Shown piece by piece: positions 52,157 to 61,355 of a stretch of 64,000 nucleotides of DNA; position 1 is the stretch's first letter; every line of letters starts with the position of its first letter. This DNA is from Symbioplanes lichenis. GTDB taxonomy: Bacteria > Actinomycetota > Actinomycetes > Mycobacteriales > Micromonosporaceae. The notes below the pieces were generated by a model. It ran no database searches and had not been told where the DNA came from. It was given only the letters and a program-made list of their open reading frames with translations. The DNA is taken from NCBI RefSeq assembly GCF_030709675.1, contig NZ_JAUZQD010000002.1, forward strand, positions 558,001 to 622,000, read 5' to 3'. Made by a program: the position numbers and the translations under genes.

Positions 52157-53263
52157 TCACAAATATGACCCCGAGCGCCGCTTCTGGGCGTACATGGCGT
52201 GATCGGCCTCGGCGATCAGCGCGGCCACGTCGGCTCCCGGATCGCCCAGCGCCCACCCGACGCTCGCGCCCACCTGACAGACCCCGGCCGCCCCGGCGAT
52301 CGGCTCGGCGAGGGCCGAGCGCAACCGCTCGGCCGTGGCGGCGATCGGCGTCGCCAATGCGCCTCCGGCCAGCACGGCCACGAACTCGTCGCCCCCGGTG
52401 CGCGCGATGACGTCGGCGTCGGGCAGCACACGGCGCAGCCGGTCGGCCACGGCCACCAGCACCTCGTCGCCGGCCTCGTGCCCGTACGCATCATTGATCT
52501 TCTTGAAGCCGTCCAGGTCGACCACCAGGACCCCCACCCGCCGGCCCAGCCGCCCGGCCGGCGAGGTCACCTCCGAGCGCGTGCGCAGCAGCGAGCGGTT
52601 GGCCAGCCCGGTGAGCGAGTCGTGCGTCGCGGCGTACTCGGCCTCGGCCTGGCTGCGCTCGAGCGCCGAGTGCAGCCGCGCGTGCTGGATGGCGATGGCC
52701 GCGTGCTCGGCGAACAGCGCCAGGATCTCCTGCTGCTCCGGCCCCGGGCGGCGCAGGCCCTCGGGCAGGTCGACGCTGAGCACCCCGAGCCACTCCCCCG
52801 TCGGCGCCCACAGCGGCGCGAAGAGGCAGTCCTCCGGATGCCACATCTCCGGGTCCTCGCTGGGCGCGATGTCCGGCGTCCAGACATACAGATTTTCCGG
52901 TACGCCGACCCGGTGGTCGACGAAGTAGAGCGAGCCCCAGCGCTCGGAGCGGCGGAACAGCTCGCGCCAGTTCTCCGCCGAGCCCCGGCTGCCCAGCAGT
53001 TCCTTGCGCAGCTCGTCGCTGCCCGCCACGGCGACGGTGAGGTAGTCGCCGTTCGGCTCGGCCAGGTTGACCGCGGCCAGCCCGAACCCCGCGACCTCGA
53101 CGATGCCGGCGGCCACGGCGTCGAGCGTGGCGGTGAGGTCGAGGCTCGCGTGCACGCGCTTGGTGACCGCGTGCAGGGTGCGCAACGCCTGCAGGTGGGA
53201 ATCCGTGCCCACTACCGAGGCTCCCTCCGCCGGCTGACCACTGATCGACTGACCGTAGTGCAT
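52157..53263 (-). CDS. GAF-GGDEF diguanylate cyclase
   Basis: A 368-residue soluble protein. Residues about 30-190 form a GAF-like sensor domain, and the C-terminal GGDEF domain has VLVVDLDGFKKINDAYGHEAGD near 245 (metal and substrate site) and the active loop RTGGDEFVAV near 290. No RxxD inhibitory site is obvious before the loop. It should make cyclic di-GMP in response to an unknown ligand. Start ATG 53263 or GTG 53266. Confidence 0.9.
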   Translation of the reverse strand: MHYGQSISGQPAEGASVVGTDSHLQALRTLHAVTKRVHASLDLTATLDAVAAGIVEVAGFGLAAVNLAEPNGDYLTVAVAGSDELRKELLGSRGSAENWRELFRRSERWGSLYFVDHRVGVPENLYVWTPDIAPSEDPEMWHPEDCLFAPLWAPTGEWLGVLSVDLPEGLRRPGPEQQEILALFAEHAAIAIQHARLHSALERSQAEAEYAATHDSLTGLANRSLLRTRSEVTSPAGRLGRRVGVLVVDLDGFKKINDAYGHEAGDEVLVAVADRLRRVLPDADVIARTGGDEFVAVLAGGALATPIAATAERLRSALAEPIAGAAGVCQVGASVGWALGDPGADVAALIAEADHAMYAQKRRSGSYL

Positions 53264-53512
53264 CACCTCACGGGTTGTGGCACTCCCCGATCGGCGCGCC
53301 CCGCGCCGAAGTGAGCGTTTCTCTCGTCACGAGGACGCGACCCGCCGTCACGCAAATGTCACGCGCCCGGGGGCGCACCGCCATCTGCGGCGCCGATCAT
53401 GGGTCCGGGCGGCGCTCCGCCAAGTGCCGCCCCGGCTGCGCGCGCGGGTGTCCGGTTCGGACGCCCGCGGGTGCTTCCGGACGCGCGCCGCCCATGACGG
53501 CGCGCACCCGGC

Positions 53513-53875
53513 TCAGGCCGTGGCCACCTGCGAGGTGCGCAGCCAGTCGAGGGCCTCGGCGCAGTCGTCGAAGAGCGGGAAGAGCCCGTCGACGTGCATC
53601 GTGTGCAGCACGGTGATCACCACGCGGGACGCGCCGGCCAGGCAGACCGTGCCGTCGTGGCGCCGGGCCGCGCGGTGGGCGCGGACCAGGGCACCCAGGG
53701 CGGCGGTGTCCAGCATCGGGACGCCGGCGAGGTCGACCACGAGGTGGGGATGGGCCTCGGCCGCGCGGGCCAGGACCGTCCGCAGCTGACCGGTGACCGC
53801 CGCGTCGAGGGACGCGCGGACGCGCACCACGGCGGCCTCGGGGTGTTCCTCCAGCTCCACCTGCGCCGGGCTCAT
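53513..53875 (-). CDS. STAS-domain protein (anti-sigma factor antagonist-like)
   Basis: A 120-residue single STAS domain. The phosphorylation region reads VDLAGVPMLDTAALGALV near 46: Thr stands where SpoIIAA-type antagonists have the phosphorylatable Ser. The start overlaps the stop of the next STAS gene. The kinase and sigma factor partners are not in the window. Downstream 246 bases to 53264 show no gene. Confidence 0.85.
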   Translation of the reverse strand: MSPAQVELEEHPEAAVVRVRASLDAAVTGQLRTVLARAAEAHPHLVVDLAGVPMLDTAALGALVRAHRAARRHDGTVCLAGASRVVITVLHTMHVDGLFPLFDDCAEALDWLRTSQVATA

Positions 53876-54222
53876 CGGGCCTCCTCCACCTCGAGGACAT
53901 GGTCGACGCGGGCCAGCCCGAGCACGCGGCGGACCCGGTCCACCGGGGCGCGCAGCAGCAGCCGGCCGTCCGCGCGCAGCATCTGGCGGTGCACGCTCAG
54001 CAGCACCCCGATGGCGGCGGCGTCGATGCGGGGGCTGCGGCGCAGGTCGACCACGAGCCGCGCCGGGCGCAGCGCCGCGGCGGCGTCCAGCCGGGCCCGC
54101 CAGCGGTCGACGGCCGCGCCGTCGAACGCCTCGGTGACCACGACAGTCGCCTCCCGCACCGGATGTTCCGCTCGCACGACAGCCAGATTCGCCCGGCGGT
54201 GTGGCGGAGATCTCGCATCCAT
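53872..54222 (-). CDS. STAS-domain protein, non-phosphorylatable variant
   Basis: A 116-residue STAS-like protein. The loop corresponding to the phosphorylation site reads RSPRIDAAAIGVLLSV, with Ala in place of Ser/Thr, so it should be permanently in one state. It is translationally coupled to the other STAS gene (ATGA) and divergent from the OmpR-type regulator gene. Confidence 0.75.
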   Translation of the reverse strand: MDARSPPHRRANLAVVRAEHPVREATVVVTEAFDGAAVDRWRARLDAAAALRPARLVVDLRRSPRIDAAAIGVLLSVHRQMLRADGRLLLRAPVDRVRRVLGLARVDHVLEVEEAR

Positions 54223-54300
54223 GTGACGGTTCTGTGACAAGTAACCGGCACCACCCGCCGGGATTAGGCCGCGCCGCCGGGACCCGGCGACACTGGGCAC

Positions 54301-54978
54301 ATGTCAGCCGTACTGGTGATCGAGGACGACGACCGGATCCGCCTGTCCCTGGTGCTCGCGCTGGAGGACGAGGGCTATGCGGCCACGGGCGCCCCGACCG
54401 CCGAGGAGGGCCTGGCCGCGCAGCGCCGCAGCCCCGCCGACACGGTGCTGGTCGACCTCATGCTGCCCGGCATCGACGGGTTCGAGTGCATCCGGCAGCT
54501 GCGCCGCTCCGACGACGTCCCCATCGTGGTGATCAGCGCCCGCGACGACACCCACGACATCGTGGCGGCGCTCGAGGCCGGCGCCGACGACTATCTGGTC
54601 AAGCCCGTCGCGGTCAAGGAGCTGACGGCCCGGCTCCGGGCGCTGCGCCGGCGGGCCCGGGTGGCCCTGGCGGCCGAGGTGCCCGTGCTGGCCTTCGGCG
54701 ACCTGGAGATCTCACCCGAGGCCGGCGAGGTGCGGCTGCGCGGGGAGCCGGTGGCCGTCACGCGCACGGAGTTCCAGCTGCTGTGCGAGCTGGCCGAGCA
54801 CCCCGGCCGGGTGCTGTCCCGCCAGCAGCTGCTGCAGCGGGTGTGGGGCTACGACGGCGGCGACGAGCGCCTGGTCGACGTGCACGTGGGCCGGCTACGG
54901 CAGAAGATCGAGGACGGCGCCGGTGCCCCGCGACGGCTGGTGACCGTCCGCGGCCTGGGCTACAAGTTGCAGAGATGA
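54301..54978 (+). CDS. OmpR-family response regulator
   Basis: A 225-residue regulator: acidic pocket IEDDDR at the N-terminus, phospho-acceptor Asp in TVLVDLMLPG near 52, Lys in DDYLVKPV near 100, and a C-terminal winged helix with RTEFQLLCELAEHPG and VHVGRLRQKIE. Its stop overlaps the kinase start. It probably controls envelope functions. Confidence 0.95.
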   Translation: MSAVLVIEDDDRIRLSLVLALEDEGYAATGAPTAEEGLAAQRRSPADTVLVDLMLPGIDGFECIRQLRRSDDVPIVVISARDDTHDIVAALEAGADDYLVKPVAVKELTARLRALRRRARVALAAEVPVLAFGDLEISPEAGEVRLRGEPVAVTRTEFQLLCELAEHPGRVLSRQQLLQRVWGYDGGDERLVDVHVGRLRQKIEDGAGAPRRLVTVRGLGYKLQR

Positions 54979-56327
54979 AGCGCGCCGGGCTTCGCGTACG
55001 CGTCATCGCGGGTTTCGCGGCCGGAGCGCTCGCCCTGAGCGCGACCATGGCGCTGGTGTCGTTCCAGGTGGTGCGCCAGTCGTTGCTCGACGAGCGGGAG
55101 CGCACCGCCGTCCGGGCCGCCTACTACGACGCCTCGGTGGTGCGCGCGGGCCTCGGCACGTCCCGTGACCCCGACGTCGTGGCGGTGCTGCGCACGCTCG
55201 ACACCGGCGAGAACAGACGCGCCCTGCTCCAGCGTGACAACGAGTGGTACGCCCGCCAGGCCGACACGGGCGCGGCGGTGGCCGTACCCCCGGAGTTGCA
55301 GCGCCGCGCCGCCGAGGGCGTGCCGTCGGTGCAGCGGGTCCGCGCGGACGGCACGCCGACGCTGGTGGTGGCCGTGCCGCTGTCCGAGTCGGTGGTGTTC
55401 TACGAGGTCGACTCGCTGCGGGAGCTCGAGCACACGCTCAGCGTGCTCACCGTGGTGCTGACCCTGGTCGCGGTGAGCACGGCGTTCCTGGGCGCCGGCC
55501 TCGGCTGGTACGCCAGCCGCTACGTCCTGCGTCCCCTGCGCCGCGTGGCCGACGCCGCCGAGGAGATCGCCGGGGGCGCCTCGAAGTACCGGCTGGACCC
55601 GGCGGCCGAGCCCGACCTGGGCCGGCTCACCACGTCGTTCAACCACATGGTCGACGAGCTGTCCACCCGGCTGGAACGCGACCGCCGCTTCGCCGCCGAC
55701 GTCAGCCACGAGCTGCGGTCGCCGTTGCAGACCCTGGCCGCCGCGGTCAGCGTGCTCGAGCGCCGCCGCGACCAGCTCGACGACCGTACGGCCACCGCGG
55801 CCGGCCTGGTCAGTGCCGAGGTGGCCCGCTTCCAGCAGCTCGTCAACGACCTGCTGGAGCTGTCCCGGGGCGACCGCCCGGCCGAGCGGGTGCCGGTGGA
55901 CCTGCCCGAGCTGGCGGGTCAGGTGTGCCGCGAGCGGGGCGTCGACCCGGCGATCGTCGACGCGGCCCCCGGCGGCCCGTGGTGCGTCGACCGGCGGCTC
56001 GTCGGGCAGCTGCTCGGCAACCTGCTGGACAACGCGCGGGCGTACGGCGGGGGCGCGGTGGCCGTACGGCTGCGGTTGTCGGACGGCGTCGGCACCATCG
56101 AGGTCGACGACGAGGGCCCGGGGGTGAGCCCCGAGGACAAGCCGCTCATCTTCGACCGGTTCGTGCGGGGCCGCTCGGCGGGCGCGCGGGCCGACACCGC
56201 GGGCACCGGGCTGGGCCTCGCGCTCGTCGCGCAGCACGCGGCGGCGCACGGCGGCACGGCCACCGTGACGGACCGGCCGGGCGGCGGCGCCCGCTTCCGC
56301 GTCGACCTGCCAGGATGTACGCCGTGA
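54975..56327 (+). CDS. Membrane sensor histidine kinase (HAMP-HisKA-HATPase)
   Basis: A 450-residue kinase with two membrane segments (about 8-30 and 155-180) enclosing an extracytoplasmic sensor, a HAMP domain (YVLRPLRRVADAAEEIAGG), phospho-acceptor His in FAADVSHELRSPLQTL near 243, and ATPase N and G boxes (LGNLLDNARAYG, TAGTGLGLALV). The ATG overlaps the regulator stop. Confidence 0.95.
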   Translation: MKRAGLRVRVIAGFAAGALALSATMALVSFQVVRQSLLDERERTAVRAAYYDASVVRAGLGTSRDPDVVAVLRTLDTGENRRALLQRDNEWYARQADTGAAVAVPPELQRRAAEGVPSVQRVRADGTPTLVVAVPLSESVVFYEVDSLRELEHTLSVLTVVLTLVAVSTAFLGAGLGWYASRYVLRPLRRVADAAEEIAGGASKYRLDPAAEPDLGRLTTSFNHMVDELSTRLERDRRFAADVSHELRSPLQTLAAAVSVLERRRDQLDDRTATAAGLVSAEVARFQQLVNDLLELSRGDRPAERVPVDLPELAGQVCRERGVDPAIVDAAPGGPWCVDRRLVGQLLGNLLDNARAYGGGAVAVRLRLSDGVGTIEVDDEGPGVSPEDKPLIFDRFVRGRSAGARADTAGTGLGLALVAQHAAAHGGTATVTDRPGGGARFRVDLPGCTP

Positions 56328-56872
56328 GGCGCCGCTCGCTCGGAACCCTGGCCCTGGCCCTCGCGGCCGGCGGCTGCGGGGTGCCCCTGGACGACGAGCC
56401 GCGCCCGATCGAGACCCCGGGCCGCATCGACGCCTCCGGCAACCCCGTGCCCAACGGGGCCGGGTCCGTGGCGCTGCGGCTCTATTTCGTCCGCGACGGC
56501 CGGCTGGTCCGGGTGCCCCGGCGCGTCCCGGCCCCGCTGACCCCGCGCGAGCAGCTCGACGCGCTGCTCGCCGGGCCGACCACCGAGGAGAGCGCCGACG
56601 GCCTGACCAGCGCGCTGAGCACGATGACGGTGACCGGCATGACGCTGGCCGACCGGCGCGCCACGATCACCCTCGCCGACCGCGACAACCAGCCGCCCCG
56701 CAGCGACGAAGTGCTCGCCTTCGGCCAGATCGTGTGCACGCTGACCAGCCAGACCGAGGTGGGCACCGTGTCGTTCGAGGCCGAGGCCCAGCCCCTGTAC
56801 GTTCCCCGCGCCGACGGCTCGCTGTCCAACACGCCCCTGACGGTCGCCGACTACAGCGGCCTGCTGGACTGA
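56315..56872 (+). CDS. GerMN-domain lipoprotein
   Basis: A 185-residue lipoprotein with lipobox LAAGGC near residue 20 and a GerMN (sporulation/germination-type) domain with LRLYFVRDGRLVRVPR near 52. It overlaps the end of the kinase gene; the start is ATG 56315 or GTG 56324 (GTGA overlap). Lipoproteins beside such kinases, as in the Streptomyces cse system, often modulate the sensor; that role here is inferred. Confidence 0.82.
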   Translation: MYAVRRRSLGTLALALAAGGCGVPLDDEPRPIETPGRIDASGNPVPNGAGSVALRLYFVRDGRLVRVPRRVPAPLTPREQLDALLAGPTTEESADGLTSALSTMTVTGMTLADRRATITLADRDNQPPRSDEVLAFGQIVCTLTSQTEVGTVSFEAEAQPLYVPRADGSLSNTPLTVADYSGLLD

Positions 56873-56876
56873 GCGC

Positions 56877-57617
56877 TCAGAGCAGGTCGATCAGCAGCTC
56901 GGAGACTTCGCCGGGTCGTTCCATCGCGGGCAGGTGCCCGGCCCGGTCCAGCTCCAGATGCCGCCCCTCGGGCAGCCGCGCCGCCAGGTCCACGGCGATG
57001 CGCCGGAAGTCCGGCAGGTCGTAGGCCCCCGACACCAGCAGCGCGGGCGCGGTGATCGCGGCCAGATCGACCGCCACCCGTACGGGCGCCACCTCGGGCG
57101 CCGCCAGCTGCACCTCGAACGCGTGCCGCTGCATCTCGCGCAGTTTGTCGCGCACCGCCTCGGTGGCCTCCGGCCCCAGCCACGTCCGCACGTTGAGCTC
57201 CGTGGCGGCGGCCACGTCCCCGGCCTCGAGCAGCACGTCCTCCTCCGCCCCGAAGGCCCGCAACTCCGGCCCGGGCTCGAAGTCCGCCGTCGCCGTGCAC
57301 AGCAGGACAAGCCGCCGGACCCTTTGTGGCCAGCGCGCCGCGAGCTCCAGCGCCACCTTGCCGCCGCCCGAGGCCCCGACGACCGCCGCGACGGCCACTC
57401 CCCGCTCGTCGAGCAGCCCCACCACGTCGTCGGCGTCGTTCCACGACCGGGAGGGCGCGGGCGTCTCCCCGTACCCCCGGAAGTCGGGCCGGACCACCCG
57501 GTGCCCGGCGGCCGCCAGCGCGGGCACCTGCGCGTCCCACATCCGGCGGTCGGCGGCGGTCGAGTGCAGCAGCAGGACGGCAGGACCGTCCCCGGTCACG
57601 TCATGGGCGAGCGTCAT
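56877..57617 (-). CDS. Alpha/beta-hydrolase
   Basis: A 246-residue hydrolase related to lactonases and haloperoxidase-like esterases: LLLHSTAADRRMWDAQ near 16, PDFRGYGETPAP near 44, nucleophile VVGASGGGKVAL near 80, acid in VSGAYDLPDF near 195 and His in RAGHLPAMERP near 228. The substrate is unknown. It is convergent with the GerMN gene. Confidence 0.85.
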   Translation of the reverse strand: MTLAHDVTGDGPAVLLLHSTAADRRMWDAQVPALAAAGHRVVRPDFRGYGETPAPSRSWNDADDVVGLLDERGVAVAAVVGASGGGKVALELAARWPQRVRRLVLLCTATADFEPGPELRAFGAEEDVLLEAGDVAAATELNVRTWLGPEATEAVRDKLREMQRHAFEVQLAAPEVAPVRVAVDLAAITAPALLVSGAYDLPDFRRIAVDLAARLPEGRHLELDRAGHLPAMERPGEVSELLIDLL

Positions 57618-57750
57618 CCGGTCATCCTGCTCGCACCCGGCCCGCCTGTCGCTTTCATTCCCGCCGGTCGCGAGGAGCTCGAGCGCACCCTGCGCGACGC
57701 TGGACGAGCCGGAGCCGAGCGCCGACCGCGCCGGCCGGGACGGAGGACCG

Positions 57751-57954
57751 ATGCGCTCGCGGCGCGGCTGGACGGGTGGGTGGAGCGGCTGGGGCGGGGA
57801 GCCGTGGACGGTGCTGTTCGGGTTCCGGCCCACGTGGGAGCTGGTGGCGCGGGAGGTCTTCGGGGCGCCGGCGGCGGAGGTGCCGCGGCTCGCGTACGTG
57901 GAGCCGGCCGACCGGACGTTCGGGACGCGCACGCGGTACCGGCCCACGCTATAG
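57751..57954 (+). CDS. Small hypothetical protein of 67 residues
   Basis: Not recognised. It is Trp/Gly/Arg-rich at the start (RRGWTGGWSGWGGEPW) and ends RTFGTRTRYRPTL. CGGAGG lies at proper spacing before the ATG, which supports expression. It stands alone between a divergent hydrolase and a secreted peptidase. No signal peptide or metal motif is visible. Confidence 0.5.
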   Translation: MRSRRGWTGGWSGWGGEPWTVLFGFRPTWELVAREVFGAPAAEVPRLAYVEPADRTFGTRTRYRPTL

Positions 57955-57992
57955 TCACTGGCGTCGATGTTGTCGGCGGAGGTGGGTGCCGG

Positions 57993-59315
57993 GTGCGTGC
58001 GTTCGCGATCAGTCTCGTCACGGTGCTCACGGCGGGTGTCGTGAGCCTTCCGCAGGCGGCTGCGGCGAGTCCGGCGGCGTGCTTCGACCGGGCGGCCCCG
58101 GTCACGTACGAGGAGGGGCGCATCGACACGCCGGGGACGCGCGTGCCGTATGAGCTGGTCGAGGCGGGCGGGCTCGGGGCGTACCCGGAAATCTTGCGCA
58201 AGTCGCTCTGCCTGGCGCCGTCGGTCTCCGCCGCGAAGCGGCTGCTCGCCGCGCAAGGCGCGCTGCTGTGGCGCACCGCCGTCGCGCGGGCGCAGGGCAA
58301 GGTGGCGATCGGGACGATCGACCGCTACGACGATCGGCCGCTGTATTGGACGCGGCTGCTCGGCACGCGCGACATCCGGCAGTGGGCGCCACGCTTCGCG
58401 GTCGGCGCCGGCGAGCGGGCCGCACTGCTGAGAGCCTATGAGTACGCGGCCCGCGGCATCACCTCGACCACGTTCGGCCCCGGCGTGACGCGGGTGCTGG
58501 TCAGTGGCTTCGACCCGTACCAGTTGAACGGGGAGATCCGGCGCTCCAACCCCTCCGGCGCGTCGGCGTTGCAGCTCGACGGGCGGACCTTCCGGGACGG
58601 CGGGCGGACGGTTCGCGTGCAGTCGGTGGTCCTCCCGGTCACGTGGAGCGGCTTCGACGCCGGGATCGTGGAGGACGCCTTCGGCCCGCATCTGGTCCGG
58701 GGCGCCCGCGAGCGCGCCGACCTGATCATGACCGTCAGCCAGGGCAACCGCGGCGTCATGAACATCGAGCAGTGGGCGGGCGCGTGGCGCGGCGGCAGCG
58801 CCGACAACAACAACGAGGGTGAAGCCGAACTGATCCCGCCGGCGCCGGGCTGGCCCCAGCCCCATCCCACCGCCCCGCCCGCCACCCGAACCGGACTGAA
58901 GACCATCCCTTCGCTGACTCCCGAGTTCATCGAGACCACGTTGCCGTACCAGGAGATGATCGACGCCGGGACGGGACCGTGGCCGGTGGCGCTCAACCCG
59001 CGGGTCTGCGAGTGGGCCGCGGGCACCCGTCCGGCCGGACCGGTGACCTGCACGGACGACGGGCCGTCGGCGGGGGCGCAGGCGCAGTCCGGGGGCGGCG
59101 GGAACTACCTGTCGAACGAGAGCATGTACCGGTCGAACCGGCTGCGGCGGGAGCTCGGCGCCACCGACATCCCCGGCGGGCACCTGCACATCTCCGCGCT
59201 GGTCTATCCGGCCGACCCGGCCGTGGTGATCGACGACGCGTTCGCCGCGGACCGCGCCGCCACGATCGAGCAGACCGTGGCGCTGGTCAAGGCGGCGGGA
59301 GCCACCGTCGGTTAG
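57993..59315 (+). CDS. Secreted pyroglutamyl-peptidase (C15)-like protein
   Basis: A 440-residue exported protein with a signal peptide ending at AAAASP. A central part resembles pyrrolidone-carboxylate peptidases: VLVSGFDPYQLNGEIRRSNPSG near 165, the region VSQGNRGVMNIEQWA near 245, and the C-terminal IPGGHLHISALVYP near 395. It is about twice the usual family length, with an added N-terminal region. The start is GTG 57993 after GGAGGTGG. The catalytic Cys is not obvious to me. Confidence 0.65.
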   Translation: MRAFAISLVTVLTAGVVSLPQAAAASPAACFDRAAPVTYEEGRIDTPGTRVPYELVEAGGLGAYPEILRKSLCLAPSVSAAKRLLAAQGALLWRTAVARAQGKVAIGTIDRYDDRPLYWTRLLGTRDIRQWAPRFAVGAGERAALLRAYEYAARGITSTTFGPGVTRVLVSGFDPYQLNGEIRRSNPSGASALQLDGRTFRDGGRTVRVQSVVLPVTWSGFDAGIVEDAFGPHLVRGARERADLIMTVSQGNRGVMNIEQWAGAWRGGSADNNNEGEAELIPPAPGWPQPHPTAPPATRTGLKTIPSLTPEFIETTLPYQEMIDAGTGPWPVALNPRVCEWAAGTRPAGPVTCTDDGPSAGAQAQSGGGGNYLSNESMYRSNRLRRELGATDIPGGHLHISALVYPADPAVVIDDAFAADRAATIEQTVALVKAAGATVG

Positions 59316-59534
59316 TCCCGCGGTGCCCGTCCGGTGCAACCAGGGTGCCGTCACGCAGCGTGCCCGCTGACTCCCGTTTCGGCCGGTCCCACGCGAACTT
59401 GGTTGCCGGACGGTGATAACCCTCCGTGTTCCGTCTCACTAGTTGATCTTGTCAGATCCGTTCCTGCCCGGGCGAAGGGTCAGGTGGCCGCGAGACATCG
59501 CCGGTCGCTTCTGACCCTCGACCGGAAACGGATC

Positions 59535-60239
59535 ATGCACCCCATCGCTCTGCTCGGCTGGTTCGGCGCCGCCCTGTCCATCGCCCTCCCCTGGCCCCAG
59601 GTCTGGCGCTCCTGCGTCAAGGGCCGCACCACGGGCCTGTCGGTGGCGGCCTGCTGGATGGGCGTGGCGATGCCCGCGGCGTGGATCACGTACGGGCTGC
59701 TGACCGGCGAGACGGTACAGGTCGTCACCAACGTCGTCACGGGCTCGGCGAGCCTGGGCGTGCTCACCGCCGTCATGGTCAAGAACCGCTCCCGTCGTAC
59801 GCTGCGCAGCGCCGCCGGGGCAGCCGCCATCTTCACCGCCGCCGGGGCCAGCGCCGCCGTCGCCGGGCTCACGCCGGTGACCGGCACCCAGGCCGCCGCC
59901 GTCCTCGGCACGATCCTCGCCGTCGCGTCGCTGATCTCCGCCGTCCCGCAGCCGCTGTCCCTGCTGCGCGACCGCACCCAGGACATGAGCGGCCTGTCCC
60001 CGCTGCGCTGGCGCCTGGCCGCCGCGGCGTGCGGCTCCTGGATGACCTACGGCCTGTTCACCGGGCAACCCGCCGTGTGGGCCTCGGCGATGGTCGGCCT
60101 GACCAGCGCGCTGATCGTCTGCACAGTCCTGCTCGCGGCGACCCGCACCACCCGCCGCACCGCCGCCCCCGCAGTCGTCCCGGCCCGCGGCGTGGTCCGC
60201 ATGCCTGCCCGCGGCGTCGCCCGCGTCGCCACCGCCTGA
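59535..60239 (+). CDS. PQ-loop (SemiSWEET-like) membrane protein with two repeats
   Basis: A 234-residue membrane protein with two related three-helix units; the PQ motifs are LPWPQVWRSCVKGRTTGLS near 19 and VPQPLSLLRDRTQDMSGLS near 137. Single-unit bacterial SemiSWEETs dimerise; this looks like a tandem fusion of two units without the extra linker helix of eukaryotic SWEETs. Sugar or cofactor transport is likely. The 219 bases upstream hold no gene. Confidence 0.75.
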   Translation: MHPIALLGWFGAALSIALPWPQVWRSCVKGRTTGLSVAACWMGVAMPAAWITYGLLTGETVQVVTNVVTGSASLGVLTAVMVKNRSRRTLRSAAGAAAIFTAAGASAAVAGLTPVTGTQAAAVLGTILAVASLISAVPQPLSLLRDRTQDMSGLSPLRWRLAAAACGSWMTYGLFTGQPAVWASAMVGLTSALIVCTVLLAATRTTRRTAAPAVVPARGVVRMPARGVARVATA

Positions 60240-60266
60240 CGGCCGGCTCTTTCAAGAAAGCGGCCG
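60240..60266. terminator. Imperfect hairpin between convergent genes
   Basis: CGGCC...GGCCG ends with inner CTTT/AAAG pairing form a stem-loop at the junction of the PQ-loop gene and the next, leftward gene, and include the latter's stop codon. It is a probable bidirectional terminator. Confidence 0.5.
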
Positions 60267-61214
60267 ATCCGCGGGACGGATGCGGACGCGGATCTCCACC
60301 GGGGCGCCGGACGCGTCGGTCGCCAGCTCCACCGGGAGCATCCCGTCGTCGGTCGTGGTCATCGCGACGAGCATCGTGGCACCGCCGACGTCGAGGGTCG
60401 CCGCCTCGACCGGGGAGGCGCGGACCCGGGACATGAGCTGCCACTGGTGGGAGTGCGGGCGCAGGTCGACGGCGAAGCGGCGGTCGGGGTGGTGCTCGGC
60501 GTAGTCCTCCAGGTCGAGGGCGCGGCTCACCGCCTGGTCGAAGGGCAGGTCCAGCCAGCCCTGACCGCCGTCGCCCGGCAGCGCGGCAGCGTCCGGGGCG
60601 GCCCGGCTGCCGTCGGGCCCCCGGACCACGAGGTCGGCGCGCCCGTCGAGGGGGTCGTCGTGGACCCAGGCGGACAGCGCGTCCGCGTCGGCGCAGGCCA
60701 GACGGGCGTTGTCGACGCCGATCGCCCCGTGCGAGCGGCGGGCGACCGGCGTATGGTCGCTGAGCGTGATGACGATGTCGAGCCATCCGTACTCGGCGGG
60801 GGTGGCGGTGACCGGCAGCGGCCGGTCAGGCGGCACCGCGCCGACGGGGACGACCGGGACGCCCATCATGGGGAAGTCCGGCCGGCCGGCGGCGATCGCC
60901 CGGCGGGCGCGGTCGCGGTGCGGGATCTGGCGCGGATGGGCCGTCAGCGTCGCGTCCAGGCCGCGCTCGGCGCAGTGGCGCCGGAACATCGCGGCGAAGC
61001 CGGGGGCCCAGTGGGCGGGCACGTCGTACAGCGCGAGGCCGGGGCCGCGGTCGAAAGTGCGGGCCGCCGGGACGGCGTCGGGTCCGTGCACCTCGAAGTC
61101 CACCGCCCGGCCGCCCGCGCGCTCGCCGGACCACAGGCCGAGGTATCCGCCGTCGAGGAGCACGAGGGTGCCCGAGGGGCAGGTGATCTCGCCGAGCAGC
61201 ACCTCGTCCGCCAT
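60252..61214 (-). CDS. Hypothetical cytoplasmic protein
   Basis: A 320-residue protein I cannot assign. It begins MADEVLLGEITCPSGTLVLLDGG, has a central IVITLSDHTPVARRSHGAIG, and a C-terminal region with PHSHQWQLMSRVRASPVEA. There are no membrane segments or signal peptide. Composition and codon use are normal for the genome. It is divergent from the sugar-binding protein gene. Confidence 0.75.
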   Translation of the reverse strand: MADEVLLGEITCPSGTLVLLDGGYLGLWSGERAGGRAVDFEVHGPDAVPAARTFDRGPGLALYDVPAHWAPGFAAMFRRHCAERGLDATLTAHPRQIPHRDRARRAIAAGRPDFPMMGVPVVPVGAVPPDRPLPVTATPAEYGWLDIVITLSDHTPVARRSHGAIGVDNARLACADADALSAWVHDDPLDGRADLVVRGPDGSRAAPDAAALPGDGGQGWLDLPFDQAVSRALDLEDYAEHHPDRRFAVDLRPHSHQWQLMSRVRASPVEAATLDVGGATMLVAMTTTDDGMLPVELATDASGAPVEIRVRIRPADRPLS

Positions 61215-61355
61215 GACCGCTGAGCATAGACAACGAATGTTCTTGATCTTGCCGGGCGAATCGCAACACTTCCGTCACGACGACGATCCGCTGGATCTTT
61301 CGCAACGCGGCACTGGTAGCCTTGCCCGCGCTTCAGCCCCCCTCGAGGAGATCAC

